Assembly (NCBI GenBank): GCA_914767715.1
Contig: OU612073.1
Span: 3,162,001-3,226,000 of the forward strand
Length of the DNA stretch: 64,000 nt
Direction: 5' to 3'
From: Membranipora membranacea
Lineage: Eukaryota > Bryozoa > Gymnolaemata > Cheilostomatida > Membraniporidae
Part shown: in pieces, positions 35,801-46,912 of the stretch
Layout: every line of letters starts with the position of its first letter
How positions within the stretch are numbered: position 1 is the first letter of the stretch
Translations under genes and position numbers: made by a program
The notes under the pieces: generated by a model
Told to the model about the DNA's origin: nothing
The model's database searches: none
What the model saw: the letters and a program-made list of their open reading frames with translations, nothing else

Positions 35801-38800
35801 TAGCTAAGTCCACAGCTACAGGAGTACGAGGTATCTCAGTTGTTTAGAGCGCCTGTCCTCCAACGCGCAAGCATTGGAGGTCTCGGGTTCAAATCCCGCT
35901 GCAGTCTACCAACTACTGGGCTCAATTGATGCCCCAGGTGTGCTCGGACCTGCCTACAAACTGAGAGCAACCTTGGCGCCGAATATGTCGGCCGCGCCCT
36001 TAAGGCACCTGTATTTCTCAGTCTTCGGACAGAGACAACCTTGTGATTTTAACCCACATAACCCATAACCCACAGCCAAGCAGATAGAGGAAAACCTGAA
36101 GGGCATCACAATTGAGTCTAAGTTTAAATGAGGTGCAAAGACAAGTTTCTTCTAGGAAGATCTACCAAAACCATATTATGATATCATTTTAATAACACTA
36201 CAGTCAACCTAATGCAATTGGCCATAAGGAACTTTTCGACCGATTGAAATATCGGTTAAAGTAAAGTCTACACCAATTTATAAAGTTGCAGCCCTTTGGT
36301 AGTGTACAATAATTGACATGAGAGAAAAATATATATTTATCTACAAAGTGCCTAACAATCCTTGGTGTACCTGCTGCCTTTTCTTTTGCTGAGGATCAGC
36401 AGCCAGGCAATGAATAATTATACTTTTTTTAAGTAATCTTTATCTGTCAGAGACATTGAATTCCATATCTGGAATAGCATCATTAGCTTTCTTTTGCAAA
36501 ACAAAGGGCTTGCAAAAATAGCCAGTCCCCAGTAGCAATCTAGAAATGCCCTAATCATCAACACTGTAGGGGTATAATTACTGTTTGCAATTTTGTAAAC
36601 AAGACAATTTCTCAGGCTAATTATTCATACGCTACTAGGGACAGCCAATCAGATAACAGTCAGATGGGTCCCTGTGTCTAGTGTCCTAACTGTATAACGC
36701 TATGATACTATTTCCATTCTAAGAGAAGAATCTAATTCAGTGGTCAGAGATAAACATGCAAATATTGATCTGTCTTCTTTTAATTCTCCAGATTGATTAG
36801 TTGATCGGTTACTCTATAGCCTGGAAAGGGGCCTTTGTTTCAGATTCTCTCTCTCCCAATCCCTATCCAGGTTGATAGATCACCCAATACTGATTCCGTA
36901 CATGTGCTCCTAATTGGCGACAAATATGTCATAAAAGTTGATAAGGAAGAATTTGACGTCAGGAGTGGGACTCTCAAAAACGATGCCCTATCAACCAATA
37001 ATGACTGATTTACATTTAGCAATTTTTCCCAGTGAATAGTAAATATTTTCGAAAATCATTATAAGCTTATTCGCTGGTTAATACACGGCCAAGATAATAA
37101 ATCAATAAATGATTTATAGGCATTTATTGAAGGAGAGGCACTCAATAAAACCTGGTCGTGATAAAACCTGCTTGAGTTAATTTTGGACCCCTTAATAATA
37201 GCACGCCTAACAAGTGGCTTACAGATTTAATTCTAGGCGTCAAGGTTATGATAACAGGACAGCAGCAAAGAAGTCAAGGTCACCAGCCATTACTCAAAAT
37301 CAAACATGGTAAAATTGTGATTGATGTGTTTATTCGAATCGCTGTTGTAAAGCTGTTTTCATCAGACTTGGTCGCCTCTATTATTGGCTAAAAAAATTTT
37401 TAGTGCCATTTCATTCGCCTGAATGCACGCCTAGTAAATAATGTGGTCGCCTTGACAACAGATGTCCATTGACAGGGGAATAAGCTTTATAGCTTCACAT
37501 TCCTCAACTATATTTGACTCTGCTGATGGATTTTTGAAGGATAATTTTCTAATTTGAAAAGGTATTAAGAATGAAGAAGTGTAGGAATACAATAATCTTG
37601 ACTACTCATTCTTATCTCTGAGTTCAGTTTTTATCGAAATTACAGTGTCATCGTGTGTGCCAGAGCAGGTGAACAGTAAAATATTGATTTTCTAATAAAT
37701 TAAAAATCAATAGATCATTAATCATCATGCTTTAGCTATTGAATATGGCTCAATGTAACCTGTCTTGACAAATATATGTAATTACTATTATGTAATTACT
37801 ATTATGTAAGTAATATTATGGACAAAAAATTAGCATAATAGTAATTACATCTAGCCTAGCATGTCTTGTCTCTATAATGAATGCTGGACCTGAACCGCAG
37901 GTCAGCTTTAAATATTATGTTTTTTTATGATGAATGAGCGAAGCTAATATCAAAATGGTTTATGAAGCATTATTATCAATAAAGAAGGTAAGGAGGAGAT
38001 GCACTAAATGAGGGTGTCTCTCTATGAATGAGAGATTTGGCATGAAAGTAAGGGCACGCAGCTCAATATCTTTGGTTGTCTCTTGTTATATGGATTCAAT
38101 AGTTTTAGGGGTTTAAAAACTCACGCGAATAATTTGGTTGTTTTATCTTTGAGAGTGGCCGTATTGGTGAGTGTGATATCCTGAAAGTCATACCTTATGA
38201 AACCTGTAAAACATAACATCAACATTTTGAATCAACTTGATATACAGTAAAAGAAATAAATAGCAATAATAACATTTTGAAAATGGTCTTACCAACTACA
38301 TCCATATTGATGTACTAAAGTCATTTGCCTTCCTTTCCTTGCTCATCCTCTGATAAATTGAGCTCAGAATATTGAAAGTTGTACCATTACATTGTGTACT
38401 ATAAAAATATTGCTGTCAGGGTTGACAATGACTGGCACTGATGTGTGGGCATAGGAAGTGTTTTATAGTGGTTATAGTGGTACAAGGTTTGCAAGTCCTT
38501 AGTGCCAATCTTACAGCCGTAACCATGCGTGAAGCATATTCGTTATCAAGGCTGGAGCTGCAGTGGCTGGTGACAGCAGCCTCATGCGTGGAGCTGTACC
38601 ATACATCAGGGTTTTTTATTCTGCATACACGATATTTTGGTACATACAGAAGACCTCGATTATTTAGAGTCCTGATCCGAGGAGACTATATTTGATTGGC
38701 CAAAGGCAAAACGATTTTTGGTACCGGCCACCGTAGCTCAGCCACCGCAGCTCAGCCACCGCAGCTCAGCCACCGCAGCTCAGCCACCGCAGCTCAGCCA

Positions 38801-41800
38801 CCGCAGCTCAGCCACCGCAGCTCAGCCACCGCAGCTCAGCCACCGCAGCTCAGCCACCGCAGCTCAGCCACCGCAGCTCAGCCACCGCAGCTCAGCCACC
38901 GCAGCTCAGCCACCGCAGCTCAGCCACCGCAGCTCAGCCACCGCAGCTCAGCCACCGCAGCTCAGCCACCGCAGCTCAGCCACCGCAGCTCAGCCACCGC
39001 AGCTCAGCCACCGCAGCTCAGCCACCGCAGCTCAGCCACCGCAGCTCAGCCACCGCAGCTCAGCCACCGCAGCTCAGCCACCGCAGCTCAGCCACCGCAG
39101 CTCAGCCACCGCAGCTCAGCCACCGCAGCTCAGCCACCGCAGCTCAGCCACCGCAGCTCAGCCACCGCAGCTCAGCCACCGCAGCTCAGCCACCGCAGCT
39201 CAGCCACCGCAGCTCAGCCACCGCAGCTCAGCCACCGCAGCTCAGCCACCGCAGCTCAGCCACCGCAGCTCAGCCACCGCAGCTCAGCCACCGCAGCTCA
39301 GCCACCGCAGCTCAGCCACCGCAGCTCAGCCACCGCAGCTCAGCCACCGCAGCTCAGCCACCGCAGCTCAGCCACCGCAGCTCAGCCACCGCAGCTCAGC
39401 CACCGCAGCTCAGCCACCGCAGCTCAGCCACCGCAGCTCAGCCACCGCAGCTCAGCCACCGCAGCTCAGCCACCGCAGCTCAGCCACCGCAGCTCAGCCA
39501 CCGCAGCTCAGCCACCGCAGCTCAGCCACCGCAGCTCAGCCACCGCAGCTCAGCCACCGCAGCTCAGCCACCGCAGCTCAGCCACCGCAGCTCAGCCACC
39601 GCAGCTCAGCCACCGCAGCTCAGCCACCGCAGCTCAGCCACCGCAGCTCAGCCACCGCAGCTCAGCCACCGCAGCTCAGCCACCGCAGCTCAGCCACCGC
39701 AGCTCAGCCACCGCAGCTCAGCCACCGCAGCTCAGCCACCGCAGCTCAGCCACCGCAGCTCAGCCACCGCAGCTCAGCCACCGCAGCTCAGCCACCGCAG
39801 CTCAGCCACCGCAGCTCAGCCACCGCAGCTCAGCCACCGCAGCTCAGCCACCGCAGCTCAGCCACCGCAGCTCAGCCACCGCAGCTCAGCCACCGCAGCT
39901 CAGCCACCGCAGCTCAGCCACCGCAGCTCAGCCACCGCAGCTCAGCCACCGCAGCTCAGCCACCGCAGCTCAGCCACCGCAGCTCAGCCACCGCAGCTCA
40001 GCCACCGCAGCTCAGCCACCGCAGCTCAGCCACCGCAGCTCAGCCACCGCAGCTCAGCCACCGCAGCTCAGCGGTTTATAATTACACTTTACTTGTTTCT
40101 CGCAGAAGATTATACTAGGGCAATCTTTGGCCAGCAAGAGAATGTCTCATTGGTCAATTAACAGTAACCAGTGGTATTTTCCAAAAAGTTTATGACGGGA
40201 ATCACTAAAAGGCTTTGTTTATGGAATGTCATTGGCTGATAGCTAACCTTATGACTATCTGGCTGCTAGTAAACACGCTTTGTGCCTGCAGTGACAAATG
40301 AAGAGATAATGAGCAAAGCTAAAATTTCAAGCTCTTTTTTATTTTTACTAGCTCAGGTTTTCTAGTTGGTCTGTGGACCACTTAAAGCTAGGTGAGCTGG
40401 CTGATCAGTTTGTGAGTAATTTAAGACATGTAAAAATCGAAAGAAGTTGATGGTGAGATGAATCAGCAGAGAGCCTGATAACACAATGTTCAAGTTTGTG
40501 ACACTCAATGAATTAGATAATTTTCCACATCCATATGTAATACGACTTTCTCTCAATCATTTTCTGTCTCAATATGTTATGAGGAATGATGCGACATAGC
40601 ATTAATAGCAGCCATAGTTGCTCAATCCCCGAAAACTTGAATTAACTCGGTCTAATCAATCTTACCATCAGCTTTTTGGAACACTATGTTTGAATGAATT
40701 CTGTTCTTTACAAGAAGTCCTCCTTTGTCGCTAGCGTGACGCGCCTCTCCCACCTTTCTGCTGAGTTTTCCATCCCAACTATAGATATAGACTCCCTGTT
40801 ATAGCATAAAAGATTACTAACATTATTATTCTAACAAAGCATTCACCCATGCAATGAATATCACAAAGCCTTTGTATCATTATTGGCCAATTTAGCATTC
40901 ACCATGTTTCCATGTGAATTTTGAGGTCAGTCTAGATCAAGCTGAGTTGTTTTCTCTTGGCTCGACCTCAAAAAATGCATCCATTCCCATGATAGAGCTG
41001 AGAAGAAACACACAAAAAAATCTGCCCCCCCCCACGCCCGGATTTCAACTCGGGTTTCACACGCCTAAGTCTGATGCTAAGTTGATGCTAATCACTTAGC
41101 CGCGTCGGCTCGCTGAACCTTTGAGCTCAGCGTCCTCCAATAGCTTGAAGAGCCTAGAAAATAGTCTCAGGGCGATCCATGGAAACGTAGGGCTAGTGTC
41201 AAGTCTATAAGCTTGTGTAGGACCAAATCTATCAATGAATGTTGGTCCTAGCTTACAAATTCTGGGAACCCAATGCGCCTAAAGGAATAATTATTTGATC
41301 ATTTTTTATCAGTATGTGTTTCTTGATTAATCCTTCTTAGCTAAAATTTGTCTCATTACATGAAAACATTAGGCTCAACTACGAAAGTCCCACTACAAAT
41401 AGAGGGACTATGAGCCCATATACACTTGCTTAGACATCGACTCACACAAAAGCCATGCACCAGGCCGATACGCTCAACTTCATCCAACTTATATATTAAA
41501 AGATCCCGCACTGTAAAGCGAGGACAATCGATACTTGCAAACCCAAAGTATATTTAGTTGAAATTAATTTATTTTTTGTTACATGATTATCATTACTGTT
41601 TGCTACATCCAAGGGGTTTTTATTTTTCATTTTAGAAGCCTACACCTTTCTCTATCTGTAAACATCTCTGGAGAGAGAGAGTGTTAAATTAAACAAACAA
41701 ACAAACAACCTCATATAGATGTTGAGGACTGAGAATTTAAAGACTTCCTTGTTCCGTGGTAGAGTAAAACTGTAGTTTGAGCTTATTTTATGCAGTGGCA

Positions 41801-44453
41801 TCACTAAAATATTTTGAACATTGATCAAATTGTAACACTTACATATTTAGTTTATCACTGCATCATTCATTCACTTATTCCCAACAAAAAAACAGCCTCG
41901 TAAGATCGATAAACGACAGCCATTGGAAACTTACCGTTGGAACATAGAATATCCACATATTTTTTTCCTCCATATAGACCATTCCAATCACTTTCTTTTT
42001 TGGGTTCCATATATTAGAACCATATTCACTTTCCATATCAAGTGTACCTGCTCCGCATTCCCCTTGATTAGAAAAGTTAGCGTTAAAGTTAAAGGCACTT
42101 TTACCATCACACCCAAACATAACCACCAGCTAAAACGGACATTGTCATCTACAAGAACCTGATGTAGTTTATGATTAGTGAACGGCGAGGATTTCATTTA
42201 AGCAAGATTCATTTACATTAGGACTATCGATACTGGAGGCCTAAGACTGCGCGCTAAACAATGCTACACACACAATGCATCATTAAAAAGAGCTCCAACC
42301 AGTAATGCCTGGCTATCATGCAAGGGCACCCGTCACAAGAGCCGTACAGTGTAAAACAAGAAGTGTATATTGATGAGCAGTTTACCATGCATGCTAAACT
42401 TGTGATTTCGCTTTCTCCTGAATGCCATCATCTTGACACCCGATATCAATGGTTTAGTTTAGACGTTGATAGCCTCTTAAAGCTCCCGAACAGATATTTA
42501 TGCCGAATTAAAGTTATGATAATATTTATTCCTAAAATTGCAGAAATAAATTGAATTTACCTATAATAGTCTCAACCATAAAAGTGCTCGTATCCATTCT
42601 TCGGGCACAAGATCGATCATCGACGAACAGGACGTATTTTTCATTCTTCAAGACATATCCGTGATCTGGATAATGTAAGCGTGCTTCGGTCCCCACCCCA
42701 TCAGTGTAAACTCCAATTGAAGAAAAACGGCTACAATCACCGGCTATTACTGAAATAGACAGAGTTTATATCTGACAGTGTGACAGTGTGACAGTGACAG
42801 TGTGACAGCGTGACAGTGTCGCAGTGTGACAGTTGCTCAGTGTCTCAGTGCGACAGTTTGACAGTGTTGCAGAATAAGATAAGGTGAAATAGTGACATTG
42901 TGGTAATGTGACATTGTAACAATGTGATAGAGATGGCAGCTTTCAATCTTGATTTGTCACAATTTTTCACAATATTTTCAGTGGAAGAAAATATTGTGAC
43001 CCCGCAACTTAATTATAAAAAGTTAGAAAAAGAGAGAGTGGGAAATAGCAGGAGGGATGACTACTGCAAAGCTACTTGTGTTTGATACAATTTCAGACTG
43101 GAGTTTGAGACTTTATTAAACTCAGAAACTCTGTTCGAAAGTAGCAGATCATTGGCCCATATATGTTATGGTCAAAATATGTGTCAAAATTTTGAATTAT
43201 TTCTATTTTGTGGATTCAAAGACATACTCACCTTTTCCTCTTTGCCATACGTTGCGTAGGTGTATTAAGGCAATACACCCCTCACTGTTCTTATGGATGA
43301 ATCCGCGAGCAAGACCTACCATGGTCTGTAGCCAGCCTTCTTTCCTTTGCTGAAAACATTTCACATGATAGTATCAAAGTTAAATGTTGTGATAAGTGTT
43401 GACATCGGTCAGGTGGCTACAGCCTTGCTGTTTGCGAAAGAGGCAAAGCTCTCTATATACGTTGTTTGTCAGCCTCTATTTCATCACAAACTTAAAGGGC
43501 AACCAAGGTTTCAAACAACTTCTCATTGATGGCCATTGATTAATAGCAGATTGCACCTTCTGCATGGGGAAAAAGACAAAATATAATTCGGATGATTATT
43601 CAGCCAGAATTCTTGTGAAACATTTCTTCCATCAGGCACTCAAACTCAGCTAAAAGAGAATACAACATAGCAGTTTCCTGTTCCTGTTATTATTTAGCCT
43701 GTGCTCTATAATTATTACAGCAAAGTCTTGGAACCTCCCCTAAATTGAAGTGTTACCCAGCTTAGAGTCAGCAACTACTTTGAGTTTTGCATTGCGTAAT
43801 GCACAAAGCTGATGCTGCCCAGCACATTATATCCTACCCATTAATGCATTGCTGCGAAACCTTGGTTGCACTTTAACTTGATAATATATCACTTTTTTAA
43901 ACTTTTTAATATTGTATTGGTTAGCATGTGTCATAGTAATTATTATCACAATTCAAACCTACCATAAATTTGATGGTGACCTCTGAAAGTTCAATTTTTA
44001 AAATGGGATCAGTAGTTCCTGAGAAACTGGAATGGTCATATATCATGTGAAATGACACCTATATATTGTACTCACTATCATGAAGTTGTCAGTGAGCTCG
44101 ATGTGTGGCACAGGGCCCACTTCTTTTAAGTCCCAAGTGTTAGTATTAGTATTGTTCACCGATCCTTTGATATCCCAGTTACTACACTGAGATCTGAAAA
44201 GTAAGACATTAGACTAACTTGAAAAGTTTCGTCATTCCAACATTATGATGTCAAGGCAGAAGATGACACCCCTTCACAATATAAATAATCAGAAAAATCT
44301 GTAACAGTCCTCTGTGGCATAGAAATTTTCTATTTGTTTACATCAAAGTACAATAAATAAATGTACATATACCTCCTGGGACATGTGACTAATGTATACT
44401 TACAAAGAGCAAAAGGACAGGATCAAAACGATCAAATGATAGTATCTTGCCAT
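29861..44453 (-). CDS. Secreted EGF protein with C-terminal coiled coil
   Basis: Thirteen exons read leftward: 44453-44404 (signal peptide, MARYYHLIVLILSFCSL), 44193-44076, 43349-43232, 42749-42561, 42129-41935, 40795-40666, 38203-38125, 35371-35250, 35125-34976, 32428-32252, 31746-31635, 30327-30222, 30052-29861. Phase fits at every junction except 42561/42129, where a small exon may be missed. The total is about 580 aa. The N-terminal 400 residues look like beta-strand repeats (KYVLFVDDRS, GVYIYSWDGK, LLIVTLWDKGD), perhaps a propeller; this is inference. Two EGF-like modules follow (CNGNGKC, CECDPGWKGKHC), then a cysteine segment (CSATESC) and a coiled coil (LELLQNAVNKEQ to KLMGEQD, stop). 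No membrane helix was seen, so it is probably secreted and oligomeric. A piece at 35815-35729 (CEEPIIFSLNNN) may be another exon but its phase does not fit. Family not recognised. Confidence 0.68.
32590..32715 (-). repeat. tRNA-like SINE unit
   Basis: On the minus strand, GGCGCAATCGGTTAGAACG resembles an RNA polymerase III A box, and GGGTTCGAATCCC is a B box with T-arm pairing. It lies in an intron. The anticodon region is too long for a standard tRNA, so it is called tRNA-derived, not a tRNA gene. Confidence 0.6.
33981..34207 (+). CDS. Possible plus-strand terminal exon with membrane segment
   Basis: After a pyrimidine-rich acceptor (TTCTTATTGTAG) an open frame encodes KKDWFMCDIFERK, a 21-residue hydrophobic stretch (ILFIIMTGLLSAFFVAVKWFF) and a Ser/Pro-rich tail ending FPSSCP, stop. 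It would be the last exon of a single-pass membrane protein, but it lies in an intron of the minus-strand EGF gene and no partner exons were found. AT-rich DNA often gives hydrophobic frames by chance. Confidence 0.28.
34318..34694 (+). mobile_element. TTAA-flanked MITE, copy 1
   Basis: Terminal inverted repeats AGGGCAACCAAGGTTTC and its exact complement, flanked by TTAA at 34,314-34,317 and 34,695-34,698. TTAA duplications fit piggyBac-like or Kolobok-like superfamilies. 377 bp, no coding capacity. The other two copies are in opposite orientation. Confidence 0.9.
35597..35698. repeat. 51-bp tandem duplication
   Basis: Two consecutive, nearly perfect copies of a 51-bp block beginning TCATTGAAGGAGTTAGAAGG. 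It is a local duplication in an intron of the minus-strand EGF gene. Confidence 0.9.
35826..35912 (+). repeat. tRNA-like SINE unit
   Basis: An A-box-like ATCTCAGTTGTTTAGAGC, a strong hairpin (CCTCCAA with TTGGAGG) and a T-arm with B box CGGGTTCAAATCCCG. No matching acceptor stem, so it is not a functional tRNA. Confidence 0.65.
36454..36742 (-). mobile_element. hAT-like MITE, inverted copy
   Basis: Reverse complement of the 25,991-26,278 element, 289 bp, flanked by a perfect 8-bp duplication GTCAGAGA (36,446-36,453 and 36,743-36,750). It lies in an intron of the minus-strand EGF gene. Confidence 0.87.
36871..37008 (+). CDS. Possible plus-strand terminal exon, 45 aa
   Basis: A strong acceptor (TTCTCTCTCTCCCAAT then CCCTATCCAG) is followed by an open frame with protein-like pieces VHVLLIGDKYVIKVDKEEF and RSGTLKNDALSTNND, then stop. 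The strand-like hydrophobic alternation resembles the extracellular part of the surrounding gene, which is on the other strand. It may be a relic of an inverted paralogue. No neighbouring plus-strand exon was identified. Confidence 0.4.
   Translation, partial: VDRSPNTDSVHVLLIGDKYVIKVDKEEFDVRSGTLKNDALSTNND
38731..40072. repeat. 14-bp minisatellite, about 96 copies
   Basis: 1,342 bases of CCGCAGCTCAGCCA in tandem. The only variant I saw is in the first unit (CCGTAGCTC). Because 14 is not a multiple of three, all plus-strand frames read the same 14-residue cycle without stops, giving long spurious ORFs of about 460 codons. It is in an intron of the minus-strand EGF gene, between the 40,666 and 38,203 exon borders. 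Confidence 0.98.
41000..41110 (-). repeat. tRNA-like SINE unit
   Basis: On the minus strand, GCGGCTAAGTGATTAGC resembles an A box and CCGAGTTGAAATCCGG a B box. A C-run on the plus strand lies at its 3' end. Intronic. Confidence 0.55.
42768..42920. repeat. Degenerate 8-10-bp minisatellite (GTGACAGT type)
   Basis: A run of GTGACAGT-like units with increasing variation to the right (GTGTCGCA, GCTCAGTGT, GTGACATT). It lies directly after an exon border of the EGF gene. Confidence 0.8.
43496..43872 (-). mobile_element. TTAA-flanked MITE, copy 2
   Basis: Same family as 34,318-34,694 in reverse orientation, with TTAA at both edges (43,492-43,495 and 43,873-43,876). One base of the right terminal repeat is changed (TTGCACT for TTGCCCT). 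Intronic. Confidence 0.9.
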
Positions 44454-46912
44454 TGCACAGTCCCTATTTCAACCGTGTGAGGGACAGTACAGCTAGTGTT
44501 GACTGCTGAAACTGAGCTTAATGTCTCGTTGAAGTAATGTTGGATAGAAATTCGAGGCATTTTAATTCTTGAGTAATTCGCATTGTTAGAGGGTCAGATG
44601 AAAAAGAGGGAGTTGTCAGCCCAAATGGTTATTATCTTTCCTTTGCTCATGACCGGGGACGCTATGGAGAAGATTGTAACAGATTGAGCGTTACGAAAAA
44701 TGTTCTTCACTCAGCAGTCACAAATAGAGACGTTTATATCATTAACTCATATCTGACTCCTAACCTCGTTCATCATTTGTTTTTTATGGCCAACATAAAC
44801 TTTTACATTTTTTTTCGTCATGTGCCACATAAAAAAAAGAACACAACAAAGAAACATAAGAACACTTTTGGATATAATACATATTAGATATTATTTTTAG
44901 AGTTAGTTTGAGGAATTTGATGAAATGTTGACTTTGAAAGTTCATTCCACATATTCTTTGGATTTCATTGAGTTTGGTAAAATGACTAAAATGATGGGAA
45001 TGAGAGAATTCAAGGCGATAATATATCATGCTCTTTGAACCATCAGTCAGTTTATGACTTGGTATCAGTAATTGGATTTAGCTAAAATTCTAAAAGATTT
45101 TACATTACGCTTTGATTGAAGCTCCTGTCACAACCTTCTAAAACTGAGGCAAGATTCTAAATACAAGTTTTACAACTGGTCGGCTGCAGCAATACTGAAC
45201 CTTCGGATCAATCAAATGGTAAAAACACAAGTGTTAGTTAGTTGGACCCACTATGAGTCCCAGAATTTGTACTTAAGAGGGGATAACTCTCTCCGATTCT
45301 AAGATGAGATGCTGTGGTACTTAGATTAACATGGTGGTGGTGTCTTACTGACTAGTGTCAACTAAATTTACTGTATCACTGCTGATCGATCCCTTATCTT
45401 GTGTCTGACATTTTATTGTGCTTATGTTTTATTAATATCACTGTACTTGCACTGAATCCATAAACTTTCACTCTTTGTCACTTTCGTTTCTTGGATGTCT
45501 TATAGCACAGTGGTTATAACTTTTAATTGATGAACATATTATCATCGTACTGAAAGTCAGGAGTGGTCTAATGGTTAAGGGTACGGGCTTTGGATCTTTG
45601 AGGTCCACGTTCAATTCCCGGCGCCGGCAGTCATTTCTGATAAGGTACTGGCCAGGTTCTTGCAGAACGGGACTAAAAGTACTGGAGGTCTACTGTGTGT
45701 GCACACCCCACACTCAGTATAAGGAAACCCCCTCTGCCTCATCGAAATAAAGAGTAGCCGGATTTTTGGTGGGTGCGACATGAGTACTATACTGTACTGT
45801 ACGGGTATTAAATTACAATAAATAAACTCAAAATTCAAGTGCAGTGAATTTATATTCTTGTTGAATATAGTAGACAGTTTCTCCACATGGCCACACTGTT
45901 ACTGCAACCCTCCCTGCTGCAACTGAGTCAAGTATTTATATTTCTGTAATCACAAGTAAGAGTTATCCTCCTTCTTGATATGAGAAGACAAGTACCATGA
46001 CTTATATTAAGAGAGTTTAATTCATCATGCAACCAAGAAGTTATGTCCCAAACTCCCTGATCCAACTAAAAAGAGACAGATCATGCCCAACACTCCCTTC
46101 ACTTCATTCCAGTTAACTTTTCTGTGCAAGACCAGCAAACAAAGCCAATTTAAACTACAGAACAGACAACAGCGCTATGCAGCAAATCATCATTAAGGTT
46201 TAACAACCCACACAAAAGACAAAATTCCTTTCATAATCATATATCATATTGCATCATAGTATAGGGATTAGCTGGACTGGGGACTGGACCTTCAAGCTCA
46301 GCGCGAACTGGGAGATATTCCTTATCCCCTCAAAACTAGCCCAGGCCGACCCATGGAACTACAGTGAATTTTATTCAAGAAAACTTTGTAAATAAAAGCG
46401 CTACTTTCAACTGCCAATTCTGTAAACTTTGCTGTTGAAATATATATTTATCTTTGTGCAAATCAGTGCTCGTGAGAACTTGAAAAATGTAATATGAGTT
46501 GTACTTTTGACCTAAAGTGCATGCCTAAAGAGCAAGCTAAGACCAGGCTAGGTAAAATCACTGTAAAAACAAACGGTCTATGTCTCTGCTTTCCTTGAAT
46601 AGATGATAATAATTTATTCACAGAATTATGCTATTTCATTGTCAAAGTAAAAAATCAAATCAATACAGCATAGATGTCATGCAGTGCAATCACAGACCAA
46701 TAAGCTCATAGAGTCCAGTGCCCATTATATTATCCATACTCGTATAATGGGAACATTCAGTGCTTACTATTATTGCTAACAAACAGTAAGTTTTTTATTC
46801 ATCAGATAGAATTACCACAAGCAAAGCACTTTATCTCTGCATACTGACTATCGCACACTAAATTTAACTCATTCATGTCATTGTATCGGAAACTGGACTT
46901 GAAGAGTGCAAA
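44454..46912. other. Intergenic region between divergent genes
   Basis: This stretch separates the start of the minus-strand EGF gene from the start of the plus-strand fucosyltransferase, so both promoters should be here. I see no clear core promoter. It contains a tRNA-like unit at about 45,545-45,632. No exon was recognised. Confidence 0.4.
45545..45632 (+). repeat. tRNA-like SINE unit
   Basis: GGAGTGGTCTAATGGTTAAGG resembles an A box region and ACGTTCAATTCCCGG a B box. The spacing is tRNA-like but the arms do not close into a proper acceptor stem. Confidence 0.6.

Noticed and set aside
35397-35813. Minus-strand ORF, 138 codons
   Set aside because: It spans a 51-bp tandem duplication (NETPKHLFWVLG-type repeat) and splice-like signals; only the first 29 codons could be an exon.
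35826-35912. Functional tRNA gene
   Set aside because: A and B boxes are present but the acceptor stem does not pair and the anticodon arm is abnormal.
36840-37022. Minus-strand ORF, 60 codons
   Set aside because: The plus strand of the same bases has a better acceptor and more protein-like sequence.
38696-40118. Two overlapping ORFs of about 460 codons
   Set aside because: They are the 14-bp minisatellite read in different frames; every plus frame is open for arithmetic reasons.
40362-40556. Extra exon of the EGF gene
   Set aside because: Hydrophobic frame without good splice sites; exons at 40,666 and 38,203 already join in phase without it.
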